Positions 44,843 to 56,239 of a DNA stretch of 64,000 nt are shown one piece after another (position 1 is the first letter of the stretch; the number at the start of each line of letters is the position of its first letter). Origin of the DNA: Deltaproteobacteria bacterium HGW-Deltaproteobacteria-12 (GTDB lineage: Bacteria > Desulfobacterota > Syntrophia > Syntrophales > Smithellaceae); NCBI GenBank assembly GCA_002840565.1, contig PHBK01000013.1, forward strand, positions 46,405 through 110,404, written 5' to 3'. A model generated the notes under the pieces. It saw only the letters and a program-made list of their open reading frames with translations, had not been told where the DNA came from and did no database searches. Made by a program: the position numbers and the translations under genes.

Positions 44843-45432
44843 AATTCTCTTTCCAATCAGCAAGAATGCCTTTATTGATTTTAGCCGTTTTTCTGCTCCA
44901 GGTTTCGCTGGCTTATGCTTCCGGGGGGGCGGACGGCGGCGATGAAGGGAACAAAAAATGGTTTGACTTATTCTGGAAGACGTTTAATTTCATGGTCCTG
45001 GTGGGGTTTCTGTATTGGCTGCTGGCGGCCAAAATAAAAGAATTCTTTGTCGGGCGGCGTCAGGATATCAAAGATTCACTGGAAAATGCGGTAAAACAGA
45101 AAACTGAAGCCGAAGGTAAATTTCGAGAATATTCGGAAAAGATAGACAAAGCTTCGGCAGAGATCGACGGTATCTTTGAGATGATTAAAGCTCAGGGTTT
45201 AGTGGAAAAGCAAAAGATTATCGAAGATGCCGAAAAAGTCGCCAGGAAAATTAAGGAAGATTCTCAATTGCGGACGGCGCAGGAACTAAAGAAGGCTTCT
45301 GACCAACTGCGGGCGGAAGCAGTAAGGCTCTCCGTACAAATGGCGGAAGAAATTTTAAAAAGGAACATTACCGTCCAGGATCACGAGGCGATAGTCAGGG
45401 AATACATGGAAAAGGCGGTGAATAAAAATTGA
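44839..45432 (+). CDS. atpF: F-type ATP synthase subunit b
   Basis: The 197-residue product starts with a cleavable-looking hydrophobic leader (LLILAVFLLQVSLAYA), then the normal membrane anchor (about 52-66) and a coiled coil. The leader occurs in other deltaproteobacterial AtpF proteins. It completes the stator with b'. Overlaps of four bases at each end show tight coupling in the operon. Confidence 0.88.
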   Translation: MKFSFQSARMPLLILAVFLLQVSLAYASGGADGGDEGNKKWFDLFWKTFNFMVLVGFLYWLLAAKIKEFFVGRRQDIKDSLENAVKQKTEAEGKFREYSEKIDKASAEIDGIFEMIKAQGLVEKQKIIEDAEKVARKIKEDSQLRTAQELKKASDQLRAEAVRLSVQMAEEILKRNITVQDHEAIVREYMEKAVNKN

Positions 45433-45971
45433 TCAGCAATATTTCCAAACGTTATGCGCGCGCTTTTTTTGACATTGCGGCAGAAGAGAAAAAGATTGAA
45501 GACTATTATAACGAGCTGGCGCAATTTTCTTCCTTTCTCCAGTCAGATAAAAATCTGCGTGAATTTCTAGCCAATCCCGTTTTTGAACAGACAGTTAAAA
45601 AAGGCGTTGTGGAAAAGATTATCAGCAAACTTGCTCTCTCCACCATGACAATTAATTTTTTAAAGCTGCTGGTTGATAAGAAAAGAATTGAAGTTGTGCA
45701 GGATATTGCAGCACATTACAGGCAAATGATGGATGAAGCCCTGAAAAAAGTAAGGGTGAATGTGAAAACAGCTTTTCCTCTTTCCGAGGGGATGCAGGAA
45801 TATATTATTGACAGCCTGGAAAAATTAACCGGCCGCAAGGTAGAAATGGTTGTGGAAAAAGACCCCGCCCTTTTGGGAGGAATAGTTATCGGGGTTGGCG
45901 ATACACTTTACGACGGCAGTATCAAAAATCAATTGAACAACATGAGGAATCTCTTAGGGGAGGCAAGATAA
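45429..45971 (+). CDS. atpH: F-type ATP synthase subunit delta
   Basis: The 180-residue protein has the OSCP/delta pattern: a helical N-terminus (NISKRYARAFFDIA) and the C-terminal strand region KKVRVNVKTAFPL with DPALLGGIVIGVGDTLYDGSIKNQL. It connects the stator to F1. It starts with TTG that overlaps the atpF stop. Confidence 0.93.
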   Translation: MISNISKRYARAFFDIAAEEKKIEDYYNELAQFSSFLQSDKNLREFLANPVFEQTVKKGVVEKIISKLALSTMTINFLKLLVDKKRIEVVQDIAAHYRQMMDEALKKVRVNVKTAFPLSEGMQEYIIDSLEKLTGRKVEMVVEKDPALLGGIVIGVGDTLYDGSIKNQLNNMRNLLGEAR

Positions 45972-45974
45972 GGC

Positions 45975-47489
45975 ATGGAAACAATTAAAGCGGAAGAAAT
46001 CAGTCAAATCATTTCTGAGCAAATTAAAAGCTATGAAAAAAAGCTGGATATAAGTGAGACCGGAACTGTGTTGTCCGTCGGCGACGGTATTGCCAGAATT
46101 TACGGTGTTCAGAATGCAATGGCTATGGAACTTCTGGAATTCCCGGGTGGCATTTTAGGCATGGTTCTTAATCTGGAGACGGATAATGTCGGTGTTGCCG
46201 TTCTGGGAGAGGTTACCCATATTAAAGAAGGTGATATTGTTAAAAGAACCGGCAAGATTGCCCAGATTCCGGTCGGTGATGGACTGCTGGGGCGCGTCAT
46301 TGATGCAACAGGAACACCCCTGGATGGAAAAGGCCCGATTGAAACCAAGGAATATCGGCGTATTGAAATGATTGCTCCCGGCGTTATTCAACGACAACCG
46401 GTTAATGCGCCGATGTACACGGGCTTAAAAGCAATTGATGCCATGACCCCGATTGGCCGTGGTCAGCGGGAATTGATTATTGGCGATCGTCAAATCGGTA
46501 AAACGGCAATTTGCGTGGATTCCATCATCCGGCAGAAAGACACCGGAATTAAATGTATCTACGTTGCCATAGGCCAGAAAAAATCTACAGTCGCCCAGGT
46601 CGTGGAAAATCTGAGAAAGCATGATGCTATGTCCTACACCTGCGTTGTGGCCGGTTGCGCTTCGGATCCGGCAACTCTTCAGTATATCGCCGCTTATGCC
46701 GGGTGTTCCATCGGTGAGTATTTCCGCGACAAAGGCCAGGATGCCTTGATTATTTACGATGATCTTTCCAAGCAGGCTGTCGCCTACCGGCAGATATCTC
46801 TGCTGCTGCGGCGTCCTCCCGGACGTGAAGCTTATCCGGGTGATATTTTCTATAACCATTCCCGTCTGCTGGAACGAGCCTGCCGCGTGAGCGCAGATCT
46901 TGGCGGTGGTTCTCTTACCGCTTTGCCGGTTATTGAAACGCAGGCCGGTGACGTTTCCGCCTATATCCCGACAAACGTTATTTCCATTACTGATGGTCAG
47001 GTTTATCTGGAGCCAAGTTCATTTTTCTCCGGCGTTCGTCCGGCAATCAACGTCGGTTTGTCGGTGTCGCGCGTCGGCGGTGCGGCGCAGGTTAAAGCGA
47101 TGAAACAGGTAGCCGGCACTCTCAAGCTTGATCTGGCGCAATTCCGCGAATTAGCAGCTTTCGCCCAGTTCGGCAGCGATCTGGATAAATCGACGCAAGC
47201 ACAGTTGGACCGTGGTGTTCGCCTTGTTGAGCTGCTGAAACAGCCGCAATTCCAGCCCATGTCTCTTTCCAAGCAGATTGTGGTGCTTTTTGCGGGGACT
47301 CGCGGTTTCATTGACAAGTATGAAGTGGAAAAGGTCCGTATTTACGAGGATCAGCTCCTGAGCTTTGTGGAAGCTAAATATCCGGCAATCATGAAAGAAA
47401 TTGAAGAAAAGAAAATTATATCGCCGGAGCTGGAAAAGAAGATGAAAGATATGCTGACGGAATTTGATTCAGTCTTTGTGGCTGAGTAA
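45975..47489 (+). CDS. atpA: F-type ATP synthase subunit alpha
   Basis: The 504-residue protein has the P-loop GDRQIGKTA, the regulatory nucleotide site, and [17 protein letters not shown], the alpha/beta signature. It forms the hexamer with beta. It starts three bases after atpH. Confidence 0.98.
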   Translation: METIKAEEISQIISEQIKSYEKKLDISETGTVLSVGDGIARIYGVQNAMAMELLEFPGGILGMVLNLETDNVGVAVLGEVTHIKEGDIVKRTGKIAQIPVGDGLLGRVIDATGTPLDGKGPIETKEYRRIEMIAPGVIQRQPVNAPMYTGLKAIDAMTPIGRGQRELIIGDRQIGKTAICVDSIIRQKDTGIKCIYVAIGQKKSTVAQVVENLRKHDAMSYTCVVAGCASDPATLQYIAAYAGCSIGEYFRDKGQDALIIYDDLSKQAVAYRQISLLLRRPPGREAYPGDIFYNHSRLLERACRVSADLGGGSLTALPVIETQAGDVSAYIPTNVISITDGQVYLEPSSFFSGVRPAINVGLSVSRVGGAAQVKAMKQVAGTLKLDLAQFRELAAFAQFGSDLDKSTQAQLDRGVRLVELLKQPQFQPMSLSKQIVVLFAGTRGFIDKYEVEKVRIYEDQLLSFVEAKYPAIMKEIEEKKIISPELEKKMKDMLTEFDSVFVAE

Positions 47490-47523
47490 GTTAAAAAATT
47501 AATTGGTTGAGGAGAATTTTGTA

Positions 47524-48399
47524 GTGGCCTCGCTGAAAGACATAAAAAGAAAAGTCGGCGCTGTTCAAAAAACTAAGCAAATTACGCGTGCTATGAACAT
47601 GGTCGCCGCGTCCAAATTTAAAGCAGCGCAGTTGAGGATGGAAAATTTCCGCCCTTATGCGGGTAAGTTTATGGATGTACTCAACAGTCTGGCCTTGCGT
47701 GTTGACAACATGTCCCATCCTCTGCTGGCCGTGCGTGATCCGAAAAGAATTCGCGTAATCTGTATGACTTCGGATCGAGGTCTTTGCGGCGGGTTCAATA
47801 CCAATTTGATCAAGTCCACCGAAAGATTTCTGCGGGATAAGACAAAAGAAGGCAAGGAAGTTTCCCTTATCAGCGTGGGACGCAAAGGAAGAGATTTTTT
47901 CCGCAAGAAAGTCAATGTAATCAAACAGCGGGTCGATGTCTTCAGCAAGTTTGACATGACCCTGTCGGTTTCCATCTCCGATGACGTGATCAAACCATTC
48001 ATTGATGCGGAATATGATGAGCTCTATTTGATTTATAATCAGTTTGTTAATGTTGCCGTGCAGCGTCCGACGGTTGTTCGATTATTCCCTCTGCCCTCCA
48101 TCGGACAAAATATAGAAATTGATTCTGAAAACCTTCAGGATTATGAATATGAACCGTCCGACGAAATTTTATTGCAGAAACTTCTGCCCATGTACGTTCA
48201 TGTTTTAGTTTATCGGGCGCTTCTGGAAACATCGGCCGGTGAAAACGGGGCGCGGATGGCAGCCATGGATAATGCGACCAGGAATTGCGAAGAATTAATC
48301 AGTTCATTAACGCTGAAAATGAACAAGGCCCGACAGGCTGCAATTACGGCAGAACTGATGGATATTGTCGGCGGCACTGAGGCCTTGGCTAAGGGATAA
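47524..48399 (+). CDS. atpG: F-type ATP synthase subunit gamma
   Basis: The 291-residue rotor subunit shows SLKDIKRKVGAVQKTKQITRAM at the start, SDRGLCGGFN in the middle and MDNATRNCEELI...ARQAAITAELMDIVGGTEAL at the end. The frame opens at 47503, but GAGGAG at 47509-47514 is spaced for the GTG at 47524, which also gives the family's usual N-terminus. Confidence 0.96.
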   Translation: MASLKDIKRKVGAVQKTKQITRAMNMVAASKFKAAQLRMENFRPYAGKFMDVLNSLALRVDNMSHPLLAVRDPKRIRVICMTSDRGLCGGFNTNLIKSTERFLRDKTKEGKEVSLISVGRKGRDFFRKKVNVIKQRVDVFSKFDMTLSVSISDDVIKPFIDAEYDELYLIYNQFVNVAVQRPTVVRLFPLPSIGQNIEIDSENLQDYEYEPSDEILLQKLLPMYVHVLVYRALLETSAGENGARMAAMDNATRNCEELISSLTLKMNKARQAAITAELMDIVGGTEALAKG

Positions 48400-49869
<1,470 letters not shown>

Positions 49870-49881
49870 GCGAGGAAGTAG

Positions 49882-50286
49882 ATGTCAGACGATTTAATCC
49901 TGGAAATTGTTACTCCGGAAAAAGTGGCGTTTACCGGAAAGGTGGAAGAAGTGACCATTCCCGGTACGGAAGGTGAATTCGGCGTGTTGCGCGGTCACGA
50001 AGCTTTATTGACTTCTGTTGATATTGGCGAACTGAATTTTACCATGGACGGTAAGAAAACCTATTATGCCATCAATACGGGATTTGCGGAGGTTACCGGT
50101 GAGAAGGTAACCGTGCTGATTGAAACGGCAGAAAGATCCGACAGCATTGACAAAGACAGGGCTCTAAGAGCAAAACAAAACGCCGAAGCCCGACTGGCTC
50201 AGATCGCCAAGGAAAATGTCGAATATGAAAAAATCAATCTGGCGCTGACCAGGGCAATTACCCGTATCCGCGTCTCCGATAAATAA
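49882..50286 (+). CDS. atpC: F-type ATP synthase subunit epsilon
   Basis: The 134-residue protein has a beta-sandwich N-terminus ([28 protein letters not shown]) and a C-terminal helical hairpin. It closes the operon; a terminator follows 26 bases later. Genes for subunits a and c are not in this operon and must lie elsewhere. Confidence 0.95.
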   Translation: MSDDLILEIVTPEKVAFTGKVEEVTIPGTEGEFGVLRGHEALLTSVDIGELNFTMDGKKTYYAINTGFAEVTGEKVTVLIETAERSDSIDKDRALRAKQNAEARLAQIAKENVEYEKINLALTRAITRIRVSDK

Positions 50287-50310
50287 GATAGATATAATTT
50301 GGCTGGACCA

Positions 50311-50345
50311 GGGGCAGCGCATTATGAAGTGTGCTGCCTTTTTTT
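50311..50345 (+). terminator. Terminator of the ATP synthase operon
   Basis: GGCAGCGCA (50313-50321) pairs with TGTGCTGCC (50330-50338), nine pairs with one G-U, and a run of seven T follows. Confidence 0.85.
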
Positions 50346-50373
50346 ATGGAGAATAATTGCCAGAGGAGTTTTA

Positions 50374-52464
50374 ATGGATTTTTTCTTTAAGCCTCGATCT
50401 GTTGCCGTTATCGGAGCTACGACAAACCCGCTCAAGGGCGGCAATGCCATTGTTAAAAATCTGCTTTGCGGCTTTCCCGGCGAAATTTATCCGGTCAATC
50501 CAAAATATACGGAGATTGAAGGAATTAAATGCTATCCTTCCCTCCAGGCCATTTCCGCCAGCGTGGATTTGGCTATCGTCTTTGTTCCCGCCCGGCAAGT
50601 GATTGCCGCCGTTGAAGAATGCATAATCAAAAAAATTCCCGGTGCCATGATTGAATCCGGCGGATTTGCCGAAACCGGTTCAGAGGGGCAGGTTCTGCAG
50701 AAAAAACTAATTGAACTGGCCGGCAGATCAGGCATCCGCCTGTGGGGTCCTAATTGCATGGGATTAGTGGATGCAGTGAATAGCAATATATTTTCTTTTA
50801 TGGCTCCTGTTATCGCCCAAAAAGGATTTATAACCGGATCAGTATCTCTGGTTGTCCAGAGCGGGATGATGTCCGCCAGTTTGCTCGTCGATATAATGAG
50901 CAACGGAATTATGGGTATCAGCAAGGCCTGCTCCATCGGGAATAAAATAGATGTCAATGAAAGTGATGTTTTGGAGTATCTTGTTTCCGACCCGGATACC
51001 CGGGTTATCGGTTTTTATCTGGAAGCGATTTCCTCCGGGCGCAGGTTTATCGATTTATGCCGCCGATCTTCCAAACCGATTGTCATTCTCCAAGGCGGTA
51101 AGAGCCCCAAAGGCGCCGAGGCCGCCATGAGTCACACGGCCTCACTTGCTTCCAATCATCGGGTGCTGGCCGGCGTACTTGCGCAGGCCGGCGTTATTGA
51201 GGCCAATGACATTAAGCAGATGATGGATATATGTCGTTCGCTGGCTGTCTATCCACAACGGCCTGAAGGCACCGGGCGGGTGGCGATTCTTTCGTTCAGC
51301 GGGGGAGCGGGCATCATTGCCTCAGATTTTATTGATCAAACTCATCTGTCTGTTGCTTCGTTATCAGATCAGAGCCAAAACGCTTTACAAGAACTCTTTC
51401 CCGCCTGGATGCCGGCAACTAATCCCGTGGATATCTGGCCGGCGATAGAAAAAAATATGGGCGCAAACATCGATGTCTACAAAGAATGCCTGCGGATAGT
51501 TCTTGCCGATCCCGGCGTTGATGCTGTGTTGCAGCTGTCTTTTACCCGGGAGGGCGTTCGGCCTCTTGATCTGGCCGGCATTTCGGCTCAGTCCCGCCAG
51601 GCAGGCAAGCCTGTTTTTATCTGGCTTTTGGGGGAACGCGACAGGCTGTTTCACTCTCAGAAGGAATCAATATCTATGGGAGTTCCTTTGTTTTCGGAGC
51701 TGTACCGGGCCGTCGAGTGTCTAGATGCTGTTTTTCAACAGCGGCCATCCATAAGTGATCTGGTGAGCGAACCCGATAATTTCCCTGCTGCGACTTTACC
51801 GCCCCATCTTTGCCGGCTTTTGGAATCAGCCCATGGCCCGCAAGATGAATATGTCTCCAAGCAAATACTGGAATTACACGGTATTCCGGTGGTTCCGGAA
51901 AAAATCGCCGATAATGTCGAGGAATGTTTAAGGGCCGCCGATGATATGGGTTATCCGCTGGTGATGAAGGGGATTGTTCCCGGTGGAATCCACAAAACGG
52001 AAATGGGTCTTGTGCATGTGGGAATTCCCGACCGGAAGACGGCAGCGGATATGTTTGCGGTATTGACGGAAAGAATGAACGGCCGGGGCAAAGTGCTGCT
52101 GCAGCGACAGGTACAGGGGAAAGTCGAACTTATCGCCGGACTGATCCGTGATCCCCAATTAGGGCCGTGTGTTATGCTGGGGATCGGCGGCATTATGGCA
52201 GAGGTTTTTCAAGAAACAGTTTTTGCCATGGCTCCTCTGTCCCGGGAAGATGCTTTAAATCTGGTCGGCAGATTCCGCGGGCAAAAGCTGCTGGACGGCT
52301 TTCGCGGAACTCCGCCGGTCGATCGGGAGAAGCTGGCCTGCCTGATGATTGCGCTGGGTAATGTCGGGCTGCTGCATCCCCGGATTAGAGAAATTGATAT
52401 CAATCCGCTGATTATAACTGCGGCCGGCGCAGTGGCTGTTGATGCCACCATTGTTCTGGCCTAA
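50374..52464 (+). CDS. ADP-forming acetyl/acyl-CoA synthetase, fused alpha and beta subunits
   Basis: The 696-residue enzyme has a CoA-binding Rossmann domain (SVAVIGATTNPLKGGNAIVKNL), succinyl-CoA ligase-like domains, the phospho-His segment MSHTASLASNH near residue 260, and a C-terminal ATP-grasp domain (GYPLVMKGIVPGGIHKTE, REIDINPLII). It makes ATP from ADP and phosphate while splitting acyl-CoA to acid and CoA, or runs in reverse. AGAGGAG before the ATG at 50374 fixes the start; the open frame begins at 50299 across the terminator. It gives substrate-level ATP beside the ATP synthase operon. Confidence 0.92.
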   Translation: MDFFFKPRSVAVIGATTNPLKGGNAIVKNLLCGFPGEIYPVNPKYTEIEGIKCYPSLQAISASVDLAIVFVPARQVIAAVEECIIKKIPGAMIESGGFAETGSEGQVLQKKLIELAGRSGIRLWGPNCMGLVDAVNSNIFSFMAPVIAQKGFITGSVSLVVQSGMMSASLLVDIMSNGIMGISKACSIGNKIDVNESDVLEYLVSDPDTRVIGFYLEAISSGRRFIDLCRRSSKPIVILQGGKSPKGAEAAMSHTASLASNHRVLAGVLAQAGVIEANDIKQMMDICRSLAVYPQRPEGTGRVAILSFSGGAGIIASDFIDQTHLSVASLSDQSQNALQELFPAWMPATNPVDIWPAIEKNMGANIDVYKECLRIVLADPGVDAVLQLSFTREGVRPLDLAGISAQSRQAGKPVFIWLLGERDRLFHSQKESISMGVPLFSELYRAVECLDAVFQQRPSISDLVSEPDNFPAATLPPHLCRLLESAHGPQDEYVSKQILELHGIPVVPEKIADNVEECLRAADDMGYPLVMKGIVPGGIHKTEMGLVHVGIPDRKTAADMFAVLTERMNGRGKVLLQRQVQGKVELIAGLIRDPQLGPCVMLGIGGIMAEVFQETVFAMAPLSREDALNLVGRFRGQKLLDGFRGTPPVDREKLACLMIALGNVGLLHPRIREIDINPLIITAAGAVAVDATIVLA

Positions 52465-52934
52465 TCAGCAGAAATATCGGTTATTTCAAAGTTTCTGCTC
52501 CCACCCGGAGTTTGAACATTAATTTCACTGCCGATGGCTTTGCCGATCAGAGCTTTGCCGATAGGCGATGTCACCGAAATTTTATTTTGGTTGATGTCGG
52601 ATTCAAACGGTCCGACCAGTTGATATTTTATTTCTTCACCGCTGTCGCTGTCGGCAATGGTCACATAACAGCCAAAGATAACTTTATCACCCGCCTGGCC
52701 TGTGAGATTAATAACATTGGACAGGGCAAGATTATTTTCCAGTTCCTGTACTTTGCCATAGAGAAAAGATTGTCTCTCTTTGGCTGCCGAATATTCGGCG
52801 TTTTCCGAAAGGTCGCCATGGGCGCGCGCAACTTCAATATCGCGAATATTTTCGGGAATGGATTTGTTTTTTATTATTTCCAGCTCTTTCTTTAATTTTT
52901 CAAAACCCTCTTTGGTAATGGGCATTTTTTCCAT
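52461..52934 (-). CDS. greA: Transcription elongation factor GreA
   Basis: This 157-residue protein has the N-terminal coiled coil with the acidic tip (DIEVARAHGDLSENAEYSAAKE) and the C-terminal FKBP-like domain (SPIGKALIGKAIG). It stimulates transcript cleavage in stalled RNA polymerase. Its stop overlaps that of the convergent CoA synthetase by four bases. Confidence 0.97.
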   Translation of the reverse strand: MEKMPITKEGFEKLKKELEIIKNKSIPENIRDIEVARAHGDLSENAEYSAAKERQSFLYGKVQELENNLALSNVINLTGQAGDKVIFGCYVTIADSDSGEEIKYQLVGPFESDINQNKISVTSPIGKALIGKAIGSEINVQTPGGSRNFEITDISAD

Positions 52935-53086
52935 AATATCTCCAGATTGTTGGCCTTGCGTCGGTGTGCTGACCTGGTTAAAAAACAGGCGAGAAAATTT
53001 ACTATTGTTTTGCTTTAGTCGAGAACAGCAATAGTGTCAAGGAACATTTACGAATGCAGTTGAGGTAAGTATTGCCGGGTTTCCGC

Positions 53087-53971
53087 CTAAACTGCAACAT
53101 ATTTATCGCCTACTTGTTTTATCTGCCCCTTTTGCATTGAATACGCCAGATGACTTCTGAGCATTTTTTCTTCCGCGAATATAAATAAATGCTGCGGCTC
53201 CATGGGCCTTTTATAAATCAGCCACTTGCTGACCATCTCCGGGATCGAGCGCTCTTTTTCTAAAAAATTGAGCACTCTGTTTTCCCTTTCTGCTATTTTA
53301 GCTAGGTATGCTTCTGCCGTCTCTTTGATGCTGCCGTTAATAATGCCCATATCATGCGAGGTAATATAAACTTCAGCTGGTATAGCCAGCAATTTATGCA
53401 CCGATTGTATTGTCTGCAGCAGATCGGAGTACTTATCGCCGTACCACGGACCAAATGACGTCATGTCTAAATCGGCGGTAAAGAGCAATTTCTGCTCTGG
53501 GCAATAAAAACAGGAATGTCCGGGTGTGTGTCCGGGGGTGGAAATTACCTCCAGTTTTGTTTTGCCGAATTCCAGCACATCACCGTCGCGAAATTCGCGG
53601 GCAATAACGCGTTCTTCGTAATGAAAAGATTTGAGATAAGTTTGAAATTCATTTTCCAGAGAAGGTCCAACGGCCCCCCAATATTCAAAAAGACTTTGAA
53701 TCGATTTAAAGCAGGGAGCTTCCAACTCGGGAACCCATAGTGCTGCAGCGGGGAAAAGATAATTGAACGCGAAATGATCCTCATGATAATGGCTGTTAAT
53801 AATGACATCAATGCTGCTGGTTTTTTTGATGTTTAACAGGAGATCAGGATTGGAAGCGGGGTCGATGACAGCCTTCACTTCATCATCGATAAAAAGAGAG
53901 TTGCAATATGGGTACCTGGCTTTATTCAGGCCGGGGATAAATACGATATTTCCAAACCTTGTTTCTTCCAT
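53087..53971 (-). CDS. Metallo-beta-lactamase fold hydrolase
   Basis: The 294-residue protein has the metal motif INSHYHEDHFAFN, then ISTPGHTPGHS, FTADLDMTSFGPWYGD and TSHDMG, and a C-terminal helical tail that resembles a winged helix. This group of MBL proteins occurs widely in Deltaproteobacteria without a defined substrate. It is not close in sequence to the MBL protein at 12397-13404. It stands alone. Confidence 0.87.
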   Translation of the reverse strand: MEETRFGNIVFIPGLNKARYPYCNSLFIDDEVKAVIDPASNPDLLLNIKKTSSIDVIINSHYHEDHFAFNYLFPAAALWVPELEAPCFKSIQSLFEYWGAVGPSLENEFQTYLKSFHYEERVIAREFRDGDVLEFGKTKLEVISTPGHTPGHSCFYCPEQKLLFTADLDMTSFGPWYGDKYSDLLQTIQSVHKLLAIPAEVYITSHDMGIINGSIKETAEAYLAKIAERENRVLNFLEKERSIPEMVSKWLIYKRPMEPQHLFIFAEEKMLRSHLAYSMQKGQIKQVGDKYVAV

Positions 53972-54123
53972 AATATTTCATCCAGCCGGTTCTTGAACTA
54001 ATGGTAGTATATGAAATAAGCTATCCCGGTTGTCAAGACACAAAACAGGCCTTGTTCCATAGAGTGCTGTATAATTTTTTTTCTTTAATCAATACAATAC
54101 ATTTTTTAAAAAATGAGGTATAA

Positions 54124-54228
54124 TTTAACTACGCTGTAATTTTGCATGAAGTGCCGATGGAGAACTGGGGTGTGCGCGGTGGTAAGCCGGCCAGTGAAGT
54201 GGATATCGGATTTAAAGTAAAGATCTAG
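54124..54228 (+). pseudogene. C-terminal remnant of a 4-oxalocrotonate tautomerase-like gene
   Basis: After an in-frame TAA at 54121 the frame encodes NYAVILHEVPMENWGVRG, then GKPASEVDIGFKVKI and a stop at 54226. This matches the C-terminal half of the tautomerase family, which has HEVPPENWG-like segments followed by the Gly/Ser-rich end. The N-terminal Pro, the catalytic residue, is absent and no start codon or ribosome binding site is seen. It lies just before the methyltransferase gene. Confidence 0.6.
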
Positions 54229-54244
54229 AATAAGGATTAGCCTC

Positions 54245-55024
54245 ATGGTTTTCAATCAAAAAAATGCCGCTTTACCCGCACAGTGGCCGACAATCCATAG
54301 CCAGTATTTCTTTTCCCGGCAAAAGGAATTGATTCTGGAGCTGGTTTTGCCCCGCGCCGGAGAGAGAGCTCTTTGCACAGTCAGCGGTGTCGGTGATTAT
54401 TTACAGATTTTCCGGGATAAATGGTGTTCAGTCACGGGGATTGCTTTCTCCGCGGAACGTCTGGAGGCGGCCCGAAAACAAATGAGCGAAGGTATTGAGC
54501 TGCATTTGGGGGAAGCCGAAAACCTGCCTTTTTCGGATGACGAATTTGACATAGTGGTCGTGATTAATACTCTGGAGACTTCCCGCAATCCTCAAAAAGT
54601 TATCGCGGAAGCAATTAGAGTTTGCCGGGAACGAGTTTTTATCGGGTTTTTAAATAAATACTCTTTTGCCGGAACAAAACAGCGGCTGAAGGGAATGTTC
54701 GGATTTCCCCTGGCGGAAAAAATCAGTTTTTTCAGCATAGAAGAAATAAAAGAAATGGCCGGAAGTTTAATCGGCTCGCAGATAATCAAATGGGGCAGTG
54801 TAATCTATTTTCCGACTATAGTTTACGATGTCGCCACAGAGCTGGAAGAGTTAATCCCGCACATGAAAAATCCCCTGGGTGCATTTGTCGGTCTTTCTTT
54901 TCCGGTGAAATACACTTACCGTACGGCACAAAATCCGCTCTTGAAAAAATCCTATCAGCTCAAAAACGATCAGGTTACCGCTCCCGAAGCTGTCCGGGAC
55001 ATGTTGCAGGAGACGAATAAATGA
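54245..55024 (+). CDS. SAM-dependent methyltransferase-like protein
   Basis: The 259-residue protein has a class I methyltransferase core: VSGVGDYLQIF (a weak SAM motif I), LEAARKQM, LHLGEAENLPFSDDEFDIVVVINTLE (motifs II and III), as in the Methyltransf_11 group. The substrate is unknown. Its stop TGA overlaps the ATG of amrS by four bases, so the two are coupled. Confidence 0.82.
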   Translation: MVFNQKNAALPAQWPTIHSQYFFSRQKELILELVLPRAGERALCTVSGVGDYLQIFRDKWCSVTGIAFSAERLEAARKQMSEGIELHLGEAENLPFSDDEFDIVVVINTLETSRNPQKVIAEAIRVCRERVFIGFLNKYSFAGTKQRLKGMFGFPLAEKISFFSIEEIKEMAGSLIGSQIIKWGSVIYFPTIVYDVATELEELIPHMKNPLGAFVGLSFPVKYTYRTAQNPLLKKSYQLKNDQVTAPEAVRDMLQETNK

Positions 55025-56031
55025 TCCGGGAAGCAATGCTTTATGAAAAAATAGCGGATAATTGCGTACACTGCAACTTATGCGCACATGGGTGTGTAAT
55101 TAAACCGCGCAGGAGGGGCATTTGCGGTGTCCGGGAAAATAAAGACGGTATTCTTTACTCGCTTGTTTACGGAACAGTAATTGCAGAGCAGGTTGACCCG
55201 GTTGAAAAGAAACCATTTTTTCATGTTTATCCGGGGTCTAAATCCTATTCCGTTGCTGCTGCCGGATGTAATTTCAGTTGTGAATTCTGCCAGAACCACG
55301 AAATTTCACAAATGCCGCGTACCACGCGCATGATTGCGGGCGAAGAGATCCAACCGGCGGAAATTGTCGCCGGCGCAAAAAAAAGCGGTTCCAAAACTAT
55401 TGCTTATACTTATACCGAGCCGACGATCTATTTTGAACTGGCTTATGAAACAGCCCGGATTGCCTCGCTGCACGGCATAAAGAATGTCTTTGTCACCAAT
55501 GGTTTCATGTCTGCCGAAACACTGGAAGCCATCAAGCCGTATTTGGCCGCGGCCAATGTCGATTTGAAGTCGTTCCGGGAGGAATTCTACCGCCGGCACT
55601 GCGGGGCTCGTCTGGAACCGGTTCTGGCGAGCTTACAAAAAATGAAAGAATCGGGAGTCTGGGTGGAGATAACGACCTTACTCATTCCCGGTTTGAATGA
55701 CAGCCATGACGAGCTGAAAGATATCGCCGGCTTTATCGCCGGCCTGGGCAAAGAAATACCCTGGCATATCAGCCGTTTCCATCCGCAATTTAAAATGCTG
55801 AATCTGCCGGTTACACCCGTTGCTTCGCTCCATCGTGCCCGCGAAATAGGTCTTCTGGCGGGACTGAAATATGTTTATAACGGCAATGTTCCGGGCGAGG
55901 AAGGCGAAAACACTTATTGCTGCAGTTGCGGCAATTGCCTGATTGAACGCTACGGTTTCCGGGTCATCAAGAAGAATCTTAATGATAATAAATGTGCTCG
56001 GTGCGGGACGGTATTGGAAGGCATTTTTTGA
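55021..56031 (+). CDS. amrS: AmmeMemoRadiSam-system radical SAM enzyme
   Basis: This 336-residue protein has a Cys-rich N-terminus (HCNLCAHGCVIKPRRRGICGVREN), the radical SAM motif CNFSCEFC with QNHEIS, and TEPTIYFEL. Two more Cys pairs close the C-terminus (YCCSCGNCLIERYGF, CARCGTVLEG). This is the AmrS type, which occurs with AmmeMemoRadiSam proteins of unknown substrate. The MITE-like repeat supplies its stop codon, so the original C-terminus may have been longer. Confidence 0.9.
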   Translation: MIREAMLYEKIADNCVHCNLCAHGCVIKPRRRGICGVRENKDGILYSLVYGTVIAEQVDPVEKKPFFHVYPGSKSYSVAAAGCNFSCEFCQNHEISQMPRTTRMIAGEEIQPAEIVAGAKKSGSKTIAYTYTEPTIYFELAYETARIASLHGIKNVFVTNGFMSAETLEAIKPYLAAANVDLKSFREEFYRRHCGARLEPVLASLQKMKESGVWVEITTLLIPGLNDSHDELKDIAGFIAGLGKEIPWHISRFHPQFKMLNLPVTPVASLHRAREIGLLAGLKYVYNGNVPGEEGENTYCCSCGNCLIERYGFRVIKKNLNDNKCARCGTVLEGIF

Positions 56032-56191
56032 CACTGTAAAAAGTCCCCGGCATGCGCCGGGCTGCGCATATGCGAAGTGTATCCAGCGCATGCCGGATGC
56101 GCTGCATCCCTCTTCATTGCGGCGTACGCATAAAGTACGCCTCATTCCTCGTGCTTTGCACGCCTTGCCTCTGAAGCTTTTTACAGCGTCA
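56029..56191. repeat. MITE-like element with terminal inverted repeats
   Basis: TGACACTGTAAAAAG (56029-56043) and CTTTTTACAGCGTCA (56177-56191) are inverted repeats with one mismatch and bound 163 bases. The interior has several short palindromes (GGCATGCGCC, GCGCATGCC, GCGTACGC) and no gene. The left end provides the TGA of amrS. Sequence near 31251-31281 resembles its right part. Confidence 0.7.
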
Positions 56192-56239
56192 ATGTTGTGC
56201 ATTATAAAATGTGGACTAGCCCATCTATTAATCATGTAT

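Noticed and set aside
55678-56235. Leftward 185-codon frame over the end of amrS and the repeat
   Set aside because: The translated repeat gives a protein-like stretch, but it is antisense to amrS and to the MITE-like element and has no start signal.
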